Assembly (NCBI GenBank): GCA_963706605.1
Contig: OY970165.1
Coordinates: 1-64,000, forward strand
Length of the DNA stretch: 64,000 bases
Reading direction: 5' to 3'
DNA from: VRUE01 sp963706605
Lineage (GTDB): Bacteria; Actinomycetota; Thermoleophilia; Solirubrobacterales; 70-9
Each line of letters opens with the position of its first letter. The first letter of the stretch is position 1. The notes under the pieces were generated by a model, which worked only from the letters and a program-made list of their open reading frames with translations, had not been told where the DNA came from and ran no database searches. Positions 28,077 through 35,657 of this stretch are shown piece by piece. Both the position numbers and the translations under genes were made by a program.

Positions 28077-28300
28077 CGCCGCGGCTCCCGGGCGTCTCCC
28101 CGCGCCAGGCGATCCGAGCACTGGAGCGCTGCGGCTGGAAGCTCGATCGGGTCAAGGGAAGCCACCACGTCTTCCGACATCCCGATCACTCCCACCGAGT
28201 AGTCGTCCCGATGCACGGTCGCGACTTGGCCAAGGGCACGCTCAACCAGATCGTCAGTGCCTCCGGTTTGGATCGCGCTAAGTTTCTGAAGCTTCTCTGA
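28073..28300 (+). CDS. hicA: HicA-like mRNA interferase toxin
   Basis: This 75-residue protein has the dsRBD-like HicA fold with the catalytic histidine in VKGSHHVFRHPD and the conserved PGVSPRQAIRALERCGW, VVPMHGRDLAKGTLNQI. It cleaves translated mRNAs when not bound by HicB. It starts with GTG overlapping the hicB stop, which couples the synthesis of the two. The frame is intact and of normal length. Confidence 0.92.
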   Translation: MTPRLPGVSPRQAIRALERCGWKLDRVKGSHHVFRHPDHSHRVVVPMHGRDLAKGTLNQIVSASGLDRAKFLKLL

Positions 28301-28339
28301 GAGAGTCCGGACTTTCGGGACTAGCCTTCCCGTTCAGGG

Positions 28340-30100
28340 TCACTCCAGCCTCAGCACGATCCGTCCGCCGCCTGCAGCGCTCCGGCAGCGCAGCCGCGCC
28401 ATCTCGCCTTTGCCATTGATCGTCTCAAGGACTTCAATGTCCTTTAGTTCCTCGGTTGCGAAGGCCCCCGTCTTCATCCCGGCGATCGGTGGCAGTTCGA
28501 CCCGCAGCTTCAGGAGCTCACTCGGCTCCTTGCCATCAACCGCCGCGATGGGGACTGGGAGTTCAAACTCGCCTTCCGTCTTTGCCTCGATTCCACCGTC
28601 GCTCAGTACTTGGAAGACCATCTGCGCCGCCATCCTGTCCCGCAATGAGACGCTTTCAGGCATCACCCGTCGCTTGCCGTCTCGCTTTTCCAGTGCGTCG
28701 AGCGCCGCCGCCACGACCGCCGCCGCTTCCCAGGTCTCCTCGTTTTCGGCCCTGCCATCGCCCCGACCAATCTCCAAACCCTCTTTAGGCAAGAGGTCGG
28801 GGGCGTCGAAGTGCAGTCGCCCGGCCTGCGTGAAGGCCCGCGCGAAGCCCAGGCCACGGATCGCCTCGGCGCCGGTCTCACCGGCCACCGCCAGGGTCAG
28901 GCTCAGGTTCAGTTCATCGGCCTGCACGCCCGGACCGAAATCGGCACCTTCTACGGGGTCGATGTCGAGGAAAATCGCGCAACCCCCGAGGATACCGCCG
29001 TAGGCGATCGAGCCATCCCGAAGGGGTGGCACCCGATAAAGAGCGAAGACCTGTCGCAGCTGCTCGCCATCGACTGCGAGAGTGACCTGGAGCGGCACCA
29101 GCTCCGAGAGACCGAGGCCGACGGTGCCATTGCGCAGTATGCCGTCGGCGTCGAGGCGCTCAGCGAAGTGTTCGGGCAGCTCGGCAGGCTTCACTCCGAC
29201 CGCCTCGCCGGAGAGCTCGATCGGGCTGCCCTTGGCGAGGCTGTTGCGGGCCTCCATGCGCGCCTGCATGCCCTCATCGTTTGGCGCGAACCAGATCTCG
29301 GGTGCCTCGACCTCGACACCGTCGCGCGGCCGGGCGGAGATCTCGATTACCGAGCCCTCCTCGCGCATCACCAGCGAGTAGCTCGGTAGCTCGCCACTCC
29401 GGTGGCTCATCGCGAAGCGTGCGACCCGGTCAGGGATCTCTGCGTCTGCTTTGCCTGCCTCACGGCCGCCCACACCGTAGGCAAAGCGGCCGTCGTGTCT
29501 TCCGAGCTCCCTTGCCTTCTCCGCCATCTCGGCGCCGAGCTCCGGCGCCGCAGCCGCCGCGGGTTTCGGCTGTGGTCTCGGAGCCAAGGGATTATCACCC
29601 GTTTTCGTCATGGCCTTGATCAGCGGCGCCATGTACTCAGAGAGTGCCCCGCCACTCATCTCGTCGACGATCTCGGGGTGATCCTTCAGCTGTAGAGCGA
29701 GGTCGTCTTCGAAGTCGAGCTTCGACAGCGCCTTGTACTTGGCAAGCTCGGTCGGGCGGAACTCATCGAGCCAGTGCTTCAGCTCGCCCTTTTTCAACTT
29801 GCGCGGGAAGACGAAGGTGTAATGGGGCGGCTTTGGGCCCGCCATCGCTGAGGCCAGCGACTTCCGGCACTTGCCCCAATCGATGCTCGTGTCGAAATGG
29901 TTCTTTGCCTGCCAGCCACGCTCGGGTGGGTCGCCGAGGTCCGAAAGAACGTCGACGCCAGCGTCCTGCCCAGAGCCAGTCAGGTAGGCCTCGGGGTAGT
30001 CATCTTCGACTAGACGCAAGATCAGTTCCTCTAGCCCTTCGTCTGCGACCGCCGCCATCAGGATCGCCTCGCGGTAGCGCTGTGAGTCGGTGATCGACAT
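28340..30100 (-). CDS. 586-residue protein with Mrr-like nuclease motif, otherwise unknown
   Basis: Start chosen at the ATG at 30100 (MSITDSQRYREAILMAAVAD). The first 110 residues contain GSGQDAGVDVLSDLGDPPER and GWQAKNHFD, matching the D...QxK signature of Mrr-type PD-(D/E)xK endonucleases (Asp50, Gln64, Lys66; Glu25 possible). A proline/alanine linker lies near residue 190. The remaining 390 residues are unassigned, beta-rich in places, with no membrane segment. As the only large gene between two tRNA-Gly fragments, beside HicBA, it is a candidate defence or mobile-element nuclease. No methyltransferase accompanies it, so modification-dependent cutting or abortive infection would be more plausible than classical restriction. 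Confidence 0.7.
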   Translation of the reverse strand: MSITDSQRYREAILMAAVADEGLEELILRLVEDDYPEAYLTGSGQDAGVDVLSDLGDPPERGWQAKNHFDTSIDWGKCRKSLASAMAGPKPPHYTFVFPRKLKKGELKHWLDEFRPTELAKYKALSKLDFEDDLALQLKDHPEIVDEMSGGALSEYMAPLIKAMTKTGDNPLAPRPQPKPAAAAAPELGAEMAEKARELGRHDGRFAYGVGGREAGKADAEIPDRVARFAMSHRSGELPSYSLVMREEGSVIEISARPRDGVEVEAPEIWFAPNDEGMQARMEARNSLAKGSPIELSGEAVGVKPAELPEHFAERLDADGILRNGTVGLGLSELVPLQVTLAVDGEQLRQVFALYRVPPLRDGSIAYGGILGGCAIFLDIDPVEGADFGPGVQADELNLSLTLAVAGETGAEAIRGLGFARAFTQAGRLHFDAPDLLPKEGLEIGRGDGRAENEETWEAAAVVAAALDALEKRDGKRRVMPESVSLRDRMAAQMVFQVLSDGGIEAKTEGEFELPVPIAAVDGKEPSELLKLRVELPPIAGMKTGAFATEELKDIEVLETINGKGEMARLRCRSAAGGGRIVLRLE

Positions 30101-30171
30101 CGGCGGCGATCTTACGTTGCCCCCTCTATCCAGCAGTGCAGGGTCAATCGCCACGCATCCGGGCGGTTCCA

Positions 30172-30478
30172 GGCACTAATTCGCACTAGTGCCCAAAATG
30201 GAGGCGATATGCGGGGATGGTTCGATCTTGTTTCGACGACCCGCGCCGAAACCAACCCGCCCACGTGCAGGACATTCTCGAAAAAGCGGCTGAAGGGATT
30301 CGAACCCTCGACCTTCTGCATGGCAATTAGGTGGGTCATCGACGAACTATTTCCCTCAATCAGCATGATTTGCAGGGCTTTTGTGATTGGCTAAGCCACA
30401 TCCATTTCGTCCAAATATGCGTGGATAGGCGCCGATATGCAGCGTTTCGGGCACTTCCGGCCAGGAGTGCCCGAAATC
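30172..30478 (-). repeat. island repeat copy 4 with tRNA-Gly 3' fragment (putative att site)
   Basis: CACTAGTGCCCAAAATGGAG at 30184 (no IS here) is followed by GCGATATGCGGGGATGG, the tRNA-Gly 3' half at 30285-30331 with the GAAGGG..CCCTC allele as in copy 3, TGATTTGCAGGGCTTTTGTG, and a perfect 11-bp palindrome TTTCGGGCACT/AGTGCCCGAAA at 30445-30475. It separates segments E3 and E4. The remaining bases of 30101-30544 hold no gene. Confidence 0.8.
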
Positions 30479-30544
30479 GCCATGGCCGGTTCGAATACGG
30501 CGATTCGGCGCGCCTTGCGACGGTGCCTGCGGCGACAATTCCGG

Positions 30545-30967
30545 CTAGGAATCCGCTGGCAGCAACTCGAATGACCCACCTTGAAGCGGCACAACGGCCC
30601 GGAAATGCCGCTCATCGAAACTGAGCAGACGTCGGGTTTCGTAGCGCTCCGCGAGAACCGCAATCGAGCAATCGGCGAGACCGAGGCCGAGATCGGAGTA
30701 ACGGATGTCGAGTTCGGAAACCGCACGGTAGTCATCGGCTTCCAGGCACGCGACGTCATAGCGGCGGGCGGCCAGATCGCTGAGGAAGGCGCGGCGGGCC
30801 GCTTCGCCAAAACGGACGCCCAGCAGGTAGTCGACCTCGGCCGCGACCGGTGCCGGCAGGACAAGCTGACCCTCCTCCTCGTCACGAATCCTCAGCAGTG
30901 CCTCGAGCTGAGGCTCCTTGGCGTCGGCCAACGCCACCAGCGGCGCCGCGTCGAGAATGAGCGTCAC
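30545..30967 (-). CDS. vapC: PIN-domain ribonuclease toxin (VapC-like)
   Basis: This 140-residue PIN-domain protein has the acidic active-site residues in LILDAAPLVALAD (Asp6), APVAAEVDYLLG (Glu), LGLADCSIAVLAERY (Asp) and SFDERHF (Asp). VapC toxins cleave tRNA or rRNA. Its start overlaps the stop of the upstream antitoxin gene by four bases (30964-30967). It lies at the beginning of segment E4 and may act as an addiction module for the defence genes to the right. Confidence 0.92.
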   Translation of the reverse strand: MTLILDAAPLVALADAKEPQLEALLRIRDEEEGQLVLPAPVAAEVDYLLGVRFGEAARRAFLSDLAARRYDVACLEADDYRAVSELDIRYSDLGLGLADCSIAVLAERYETRRLLSFDERHFRAVVPLQGGSFELLPADS

Positions 30968-31200
30968 TCGCCGAAGCCGCGCATCAACTCATCCCCGGGG
31001 ATCTCCGAGATTGGGCGAGCATCGGAGTCGATGCGCTCGAAGTTGCCGGCGAGAGCAAAGTTCCGATCCCGCTGGGGAGCGGGCCGGTAGCAAGAGATTG
31101 CCTCCCGGACGATCTCCGCTTGGGGTCGGCCCTCCGCGCGGGCCAGACGGGCGAGGCGATCCGCCTGCTCGTCATCGAGGTAAATACTGGTCTTGCGCAT
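30964..31200 (-). CDS. vapB: ribbon-helix-helix antitoxin (VapB-like)
   Basis: The 78-residue protein has an N-terminal ribbon-helix-helix: MRKTSIYLDDEQADRLARLA, RPQAEIVREAISCY. The C-terminal 35 residues (FERIDSDARPISEIPGDELM) should bind and block the PIN toxin. It probably represses its own promoter in the 133 bases between it and the divergent recombinase gene. ATGA overlap with the toxin gene indicates translational coupling. Confidence 0.9.
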   Translation of the reverse strand: MRKTSIYLDDEQADRLARLARAEGRPQAEIVREAISCYRPAPQRDRNFALAGNFERIDSDARPISEIPGDELMRGFGE

Positions 31201-31307
31201 GAAAGAAGATTCTAGGGCACGACGTAGGGCACTTGGCTAGCGGCCTGAAACGCAGAAGTTGTCCCGTAGATTGAGGTCGATGCTGCTTGGGTCGAGATAA
31301 ACGCTCC

Positions 31308-31326
31308 GGTTCCTGTCGCCGGAACC
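31308..31326 (+). promoter_or_regulatory. hairpin just before the recombinase start codon
   Basis: GGTTCC and GGAACC pair around a 7-base loop and end seven bases before the ATG at 31334. No Shine-Dalgarno sequence is visible in the remaining leader (CGAATCA). The hairpin could limit translation of the recombinase, or the mRNA could be near-leaderless. The arrangement is seen directly; the role is inference. Confidence 0.35.
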
Positions 31327-31333
31327 CGAATCA

Positions 31334-32284
31334 ATGCAGATCGACCAAGCCCGAACCCGGTACATCCGCTGGCTGCTCGCAACCCGAGACCTGTCTCCGC
31401 ACACTATTCGCGCCTACGGCGGCGATCTCACCAGCTTTGAGCGATACATGGGAGCCGATTTCGAGGTACGGGAGATCGATCAAGACAGCGTGATCTCCTT
31501 CATCGAGCAGCAGAAGGCTGCGTCCCTCGCCCCCGCTTCACTGAGAAGGCGAGCTGCAGCACTGCGTGGCTTTTGTTGCTGGCTGCTCTCCCAAGGTCTC
31601 CTTGTCGCAGATCCCTGGAACGGCGCGAGCCTCGCCCTGGGCAGATCCCGCACGCTGCCGCGAATCCTCGCGGCCCACGAACTCGACCGACTGATCGAGT
31701 TCCTCGCTCGCGCGGCACATGTGGACGCCGGCAGGCTGCCCGACAACCGGTCAGTCGAAAAGAGACCCCATGAGTCGACAACTCTTCTCGCAGTAGCGCT
31801 GATGGTCGCCACCGGCGTGCGGGTCAACGAGAGCGTGAGCATCAGGTACCAGGACATCAACCTTCCCGGCAGAACGTTACGGCTGGTGGGAAAGGGGCGC
31901 CGCGAACGACAGGTCTTCCTCCCGAATGACTGGATTGCCGGACTCACGAGCGCCTACATCGAAGCGCGCTCCTCGCTAGGCGTCGAGCATTCCCGGCTCC
32001 TCTTCAACCTTCGCTTCGAGCCCCTCACCCCTCCTGCGATGAGATCACGGCTCGCCAAGGCGGCCCGCGCCGCCGGCCTTGAGACCCGCGTCACGCCTCA
32101 CATGCTGCGTCATACCGCCGCAACACAGCTGATCGAGGCCGGCGTCGACATCCGCTACATCCAACGCCTTCTCGGCCACGCCAGTCTCAGCACCACGGAG
32201 ATCTACACCCACGTCTCCGACCACGCCCTCCACCGCGTTGTCACGGACGCCGATGTCCTCGGGAGGTTCGTTCAGGCGCGATAA
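31334..32284 (+). CDS. tyrosine recombinase (XerC/XerD-like)
   Basis: The 316-residue site-specific recombinase has a SAM-like N-terminal core-binding domain (residues 5-90) and a catalytic domain with TGVRVNESVS (Arg I), VGKGRRERQV (Lys), PHMLRHTAA (HxxR), LLGHASLSTTEIYTH (His and nucleophile Tyr). All catalytic residues are present. The chromosome has a separate XerC/D-like gene at 48550, so this one is element-specific. Its TAA lies inside the left inverted repeat of the 6-kb cassette that follows, so it is the obvious candidate for inverting that cassette. It might instead (or also) serve integration at the tRNA-Gly site, about 1 kb away. Confidence 0.93.
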   Translation: MQIDQARTRYIRWLLATRDLSPHTIRAYGGDLTSFERYMGADFEVREIDQDSVISFIEQQKAASLAPASLRRRAAALRGFCCWLLSQGLLVADPWNGASLALGRSRTLPRILAAHELDRLIEFLARAAHVDAGRLPDNRSVEKRPHESTTLLAVALMVATGVRVNESVSIRYQDINLPGRTLRLVGKGRRERQVFLPNDWIAGLTSAYIEARSSLGVEHSRLLFNLRFEPLTPPAMRSRLAKAARAAGLETRVTPHMLRHTAATQLIEAGVDIRYIQRLLGHASLSTTEIYTHVSDHALHRVVTDADVLGRFVQAR

Positions 32285-32304
32285 CTAGGAATTATCGGTG
32301 TCGG
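32280..32304 (+). repeat. left 25-bp inverted repeat of putative invertible cassette
   Basis: It matches the reverse complement of 38239-38263 at all 25 positions. The core GATAACTAGGAATTATC has 5-bp arms (GATAA/TTATC) around a 7-bp asymmetric spacer (CTAGGAA), the layout of a tyrosine-recombinase crossover site. The repeat also holds the recombinase stop (TAA 32282), a Shine-Dalgarno AGGA (32287-32290) and the GTG start of the ATPase gene (32298). Confidence 0.95.
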
Positions 32305-34778
32305 ACCTTTGGGCGTCCCTCGGCTACGACAGCGTTGCGCTGTCCGTGGCCGAGGCACTCGCTGCCAGCAATGACATCGTCGTCCTAGAGGGCCCCCCGG
32401 GGGTGGGAAAGTCGTCCTTGGCCAGAGGGATCGGCGTCATCTGGGAGTCGGGTGGTGGCGCCACCATCGCCGCTCAGGGGGATTTCCTTCACGGCGATGC
32501 AGCGCTCCACCCCTTCCTCTGGGCGATGTCAGGAACGGCCACCGGGTGGAAAGAACTTCTGCCGAGCCTGGCCGGCGCCAGCAGGGCCGGCGAGATGCTC
32601 ATCGGCACGGCCGGGCTGATCACCGCTACGGTTGAATTGCTGGCCAAGGCGGTTCAGGGCACGCGGCGCGGCAAGGCGATCCCGCTCGCGAACGATGAAC
32701 AGGACATCTTGTACGAGCTCGAGCGGCTGAGTCGGCGGAAGCCGATCCTCTTCATTGCGGACAACCTCCATTGGTGGGATGGTCAATCGCTCGCGCTGCT
32801 CGCTCGGTTGCGCGACCCCCGAATGCGCTCTGCCTTTCCGTTCCTCGACGAGATGCGGGTCTTGGCGGTTCAAACGCCACCGCCTTACCAGCAGATAGAG
32901 CACCCCGACGCCCACGAGGCTTTCCTCTCGTCGGGGCCGAATCGTGCGATCTCCCTGCAACGAGTGCAGCGTGACGCCTTCGGCGAGGTGCTCGAAGCGC
33001 TCGGGTCCGGGCCGATCGCAAGCGACGACATCGTCGACGCTGTGCACGCCTTGTCCGGCGGGCATTTGGCGCTTGCGGCGCGGTGTGCCGCGCGAATCGC
33101 AGAGGGCGACACGGACACGCTTATTGCCGCGGCCGATTCCGATGCGTTCATCCGGAACCTGTTGGTTGAGCGCGTTCGGTCACTCGGGGATAAGGGCAAG
33201 CCCGCGGTGGCGATGCTTCAGGTTGCCGCACTGCTGGGCCTGACGTTTCGGCGCGACACGCTGAGTTGCGCTCTGGAAGACGACAGCACCGATCTGGGCG
33301 AGCTGCTGCGCTACTGCCGCGACGAGCGCATAGTGGAACTCTCGGACAACGTCGGCCGATTCGTCCACGATCTCTACCGCCGCCACTTCCTGCGTGCGGG
33401 TGTCCTCGACCAGGTCACCATCCACGAAAAACTGGACGACTGCCTGCGGAACCTCAGGCCGGGAGAGTACGAGCTTCGCTGTCTCAACTCAGTGAAGGCG
33501 GAGCGTTACGAGGGGGCGGCTGTGTTCGGCGTTCAGGCCGCCCTTCAGAAACAGCGCGAGGGACTGAACTGGCGCGAGCTTCCATCGGCGGTCGTCGAAG
33601 TCATCGACGATGCGGATCTAGTTCCGGTCGTAGAGACCTTCGAGAAAGCGCTCGAACAGCTCCATCAGTCCCGGTTCGAAGAATGCCTGGCCACGCTGGC
33701 GACGCTGCGGCATGGGCTGGACAAGCGCCTGCGGGTGGAGGCGGACTATCTCCGGGCGGCCTGTCTGATGACCACGCGCAGTTCTCGGGATCGCAAAGAA
33801 GGCATCGCGCTCCTCGAACCCTGGGCAGACTACGCTCGGGAGGAGCCGGAGCTGGGCGTGCGCCTGATGCAACAGATGCTGTTCGGGTTGGCGCTAGAAA
33901 GTGATAAGACGCCGGGACGGATGCTGGAGGTCCGGATCAGGCAGGTTCTCTCGGACAGCGTCAGCTTCGACATGGGGTCAGAGGACGCTATGTACATTCT
34001 GGATCGCTGCGCCGAGAGCCTCTACGAGCCCGACGTCGGCCTGATTAAAATCGCCGAGGCCAGCCAGCACTTCCGTCCGCAGGCGGGCCAGTCGCTCGCC
34101 CGGCGGCCGATGGAGTACTACCGCTGCTTGGTGAACAACGGGGCAAGCCTCCTTACTAACGCCAAATACGAGGAGGCTCGCGGCCTCTATGTCGAGCTGA
34201 ACCAACTGGTGGAGAGCTACCCTCCGGGGACGTTCCCCCGGCTCGACTATCCACTGACGAACGAACTGCAGGTTAGGTTCCGACTGGGGGAAGTGGACGC
34301 CGCGTCTGCAGTTCGACGCCAGCGCGAAGTCATCGATGAGCATCTGGTCGCCGGCGATCCGTTTTACGCGGAGAACGCCCTTGCCGTCTATCTCGCCCTG
34401 GCTGGTTTGCACAGTGACGCGGAGGAGGTCTACGAGCGCCTCGACGCGCGACTAAGCATTCGGCAGGAACCGGAAGTGAGCATGCTCTACCTGATCCGGG
34501 CCAACCGATGCTCGGTGCGCTTCGTGGGCGACTCGGCCGCCTCTGTGGCGCAAGAGTGGAGCAGCCTCGACCAGGTGGTGCAGGACATTCCCTACGTCAA
34601 GGGCCGTTTCCTCATCCGCCGACATGAGCTGCTGGCCGATGTGATTGAGGGGCAGAGCAGCCTGTCGGCGCAGGAGTTCGACGAGTGCCTGATCCTGGCT
34701 GGGCCAAATGAGTTCGGTCGCCTATGGGATCAGCTGGGCCGCGGGTTCAGAATGCCCGAGATCCACTGGTGGCACTGA
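32298..34778 (+). CDS. STAND-type ATPase with TPR-like C-terminal half
   Basis: The 826-residue protein starts with the GTG inside the inverted repeat. Walker A is EGPPGVGKSSLA (residues about 36-44) and Walker B ILFIADNLHWWD near 155, as in AAA_16/MalT-like signal-transduction ATPases. Helical repeats of TPR type fill residues 420-800 (AKYEEARGLYVEL, LHSDAEEVYERL). No DNA-binding or known effector domain is evident, which is unusual because such ATPases normally carry one; partner proteins may supply it. In the present orientation it probably shares a transcript with the recombinase, 13 bases apart. It may be a sensor in a defence or switching system; that is inference. Confidence 0.75.
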   Translation: MSDLWASLGYDSVALSVAEALAASNDIVVLEGPPGVGKSSLARGIGVIWESGGGATIAAQGDFLHGDAALHPFLWAMSGTATGWKELLPSLAGASRAGEMLIGTAGLITATVELLAKAVQGTRRGKAIPLANDEQDILYELERLSRRKPILFIADNLHWWDGQSLALLARLRDPRMRSAFPFLDEMRVLAVQTPPPYQQIEHPDAHEAFLSSGPNRAISLQRVQRDAFGEVLEALGSGPIASDDIVDAVHALSGGHLALAARCAARIAEGDTDTLIAAADSDAFIRNLLVERVRSLGDKGKPAVAMLQVAALLGLTFRRDTLSCALEDDSTDLGELLRYCRDERIVELSDNVGRFVHDLYRRHFLRAGVLDQVTIHEKLDDCLRNLRPGEYELRCLNSVKAERYEGAAVFGVQAALQKQREGLNWRELPSAVVEVIDDADLVPVVETFEKALEQLHQSRFEECLATLATLRHGLDKRLRVEADYLRAACLMTTRSSRDRKEGIALLEPWADYAREEPELGVRLMQQMLFGLALESDKTPGRMLEVRIRQVLSDSVSFDMGSEDAMYILDRCAESLYEPDVGLIKIAEASQHFRPQAGQSLARRPMEYYRCLVNNGASLLTNAKYEEARGLYVELNQLVESYPPGTFPRLDYPLTNELQVRFRLGEVDAASAVRRQREVIDEHLVAGDPFYAENALAVYLALAGLHSDAEEVYERLDARLSIRQEPEVSMLYLIRANRCSVRFVGDSAASVAQEWSSLDQVVQDIPYVKGRFLIRRHELLADVIEGQSSLSAQEFDECLILAGPNEFGRLWDQLGRGFRMPEIHWWH

Positions 34779-34799
34779 TCCGCTGGCGGTCCCGCGTGG

Positions 34800-35645
34800 T
34801 TAGGGAGCGTTGATCAGCCATCGAAGCACGGCGCTTCTCAAGGGCATCCCGAACTCCACCTGCTTCATCGCGATGCATTTGGGGCTGTGCAAAAGCTCAT
34901 CCGGTAGCTCTGGCCCCCGCGGCAGCGCATGCATGACGAGAGCCTTCGATCGGACTATTGAATCGACGACCTCGGGCGGCAGCGCCGGCCCATACGGCTC
35001 GATATTGAGACCAGGCGTGGAGTAGTCCGTCCTGCTCAACGACTGGATGTAGACGATATCCGCGGCGATCACCTGCCGTGCGGCCTGTCGGTGCTGCTCG
35101 GGCGTCGCTTCCGCCGACACCCGGCAGTGATAAACGTGGATCCCAAGCCGTGCGGCCAACTCTCGAAACGAGGCACCCGTCCGCTGCAGATCGTCGCCTA
35201 GATACAGCATGGTGCGGCCAGCCACGTCACCGTCGAGGACCTTGATCAGGGTGTAAGCGTCGATCAACGCCTGGGTGGGGTGCGACATCGGTCCAGCGCC
35301 GGCGTTGACGACGGCGCATCTGTCGGCCAACGCAAGCCCGCGCGCGAACGTCGCATCCCAGTGCCGAACGGCGAGAATGTCGGCAACCTCGGCAAGCACT
35401 CGCTGCTGGTCCCAGGCGGGCTCCTGGCGAAGCCTTTCGCTATCGCCCATGTCGACTATCGCGGCTCCCTGGCGGGCCGCCGCCCCCATGAAGCCGAGCC
35501 TGGTCCTGGTGCTCTCCTGGAAGAAGCTGGCCATAAACGTCACTCCCGCCAGGCTCTCCGGCTGGGGGCCTGCGTCCGCCATGTCGAACAGCTCATCGAT
35601 GTCGCTGGGCGACAGGTCGGCGATTTCCAGCAAATGTCGTGGCAT
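34800..35645 (-). CDS. aspartate/ornithine carbamoyltransferase-like enzyme
   Basis: The 281-residue protein has the carbamoyl-phosphate motif FFQESTRTRLGFMGAA (STRTR) near residue 42, then SHPTQALIDAYTL near 121 and the C-terminal VMHALPRGPELPDEL, all features of the ATCase/OTCase family. It is slightly shorter than typical ATCase (about 305). It should transfer a carbamoyl group from carbamoyl phosphate to an amine. As the third gene of an operon with an ATP-grasp ligase and an amine-oxidase-like flavoprotein, it more likely modifies a special metabolite than serves pyrimidine synthesis. No pyrimidine gene is nearby. Confidence 0.85.
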   Translation of the reverse strand: MPRHLLEIADLSPSDIDELFDMADAGPQPESLAGVTFMASFFQESTRTRLGFMGAAARQGAAIVDMGDSERLRQEPAWDQQRVLAEVADILAVRHWDATFARGLALADRCAVVNAGAGPMSHPTQALIDAYTLIKVLDGDVAGRTMLYLGDDLQRTGASFRELAARLGIHVYHCRVSAEATPEQHRQAARQVIAADIVYIQSLSRTDYSTPGLNIEPYGPALPPEVVDSIVRSKALVMHALPRGPELPDELLHSPKCIAMKQVEFGMPLRSAVLRWLINAP

Positions 35646-35657
35646 CTCTTGGCGCTA

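Noticed and set aside
12131..30475. Island palindromes as intrinsic terminators
   Set aside because: The T-run precedes and the A-run follows the stem on both strands, the opposite of an intrinsic terminator; only 12131 and 15059 are placed suitably after genes.
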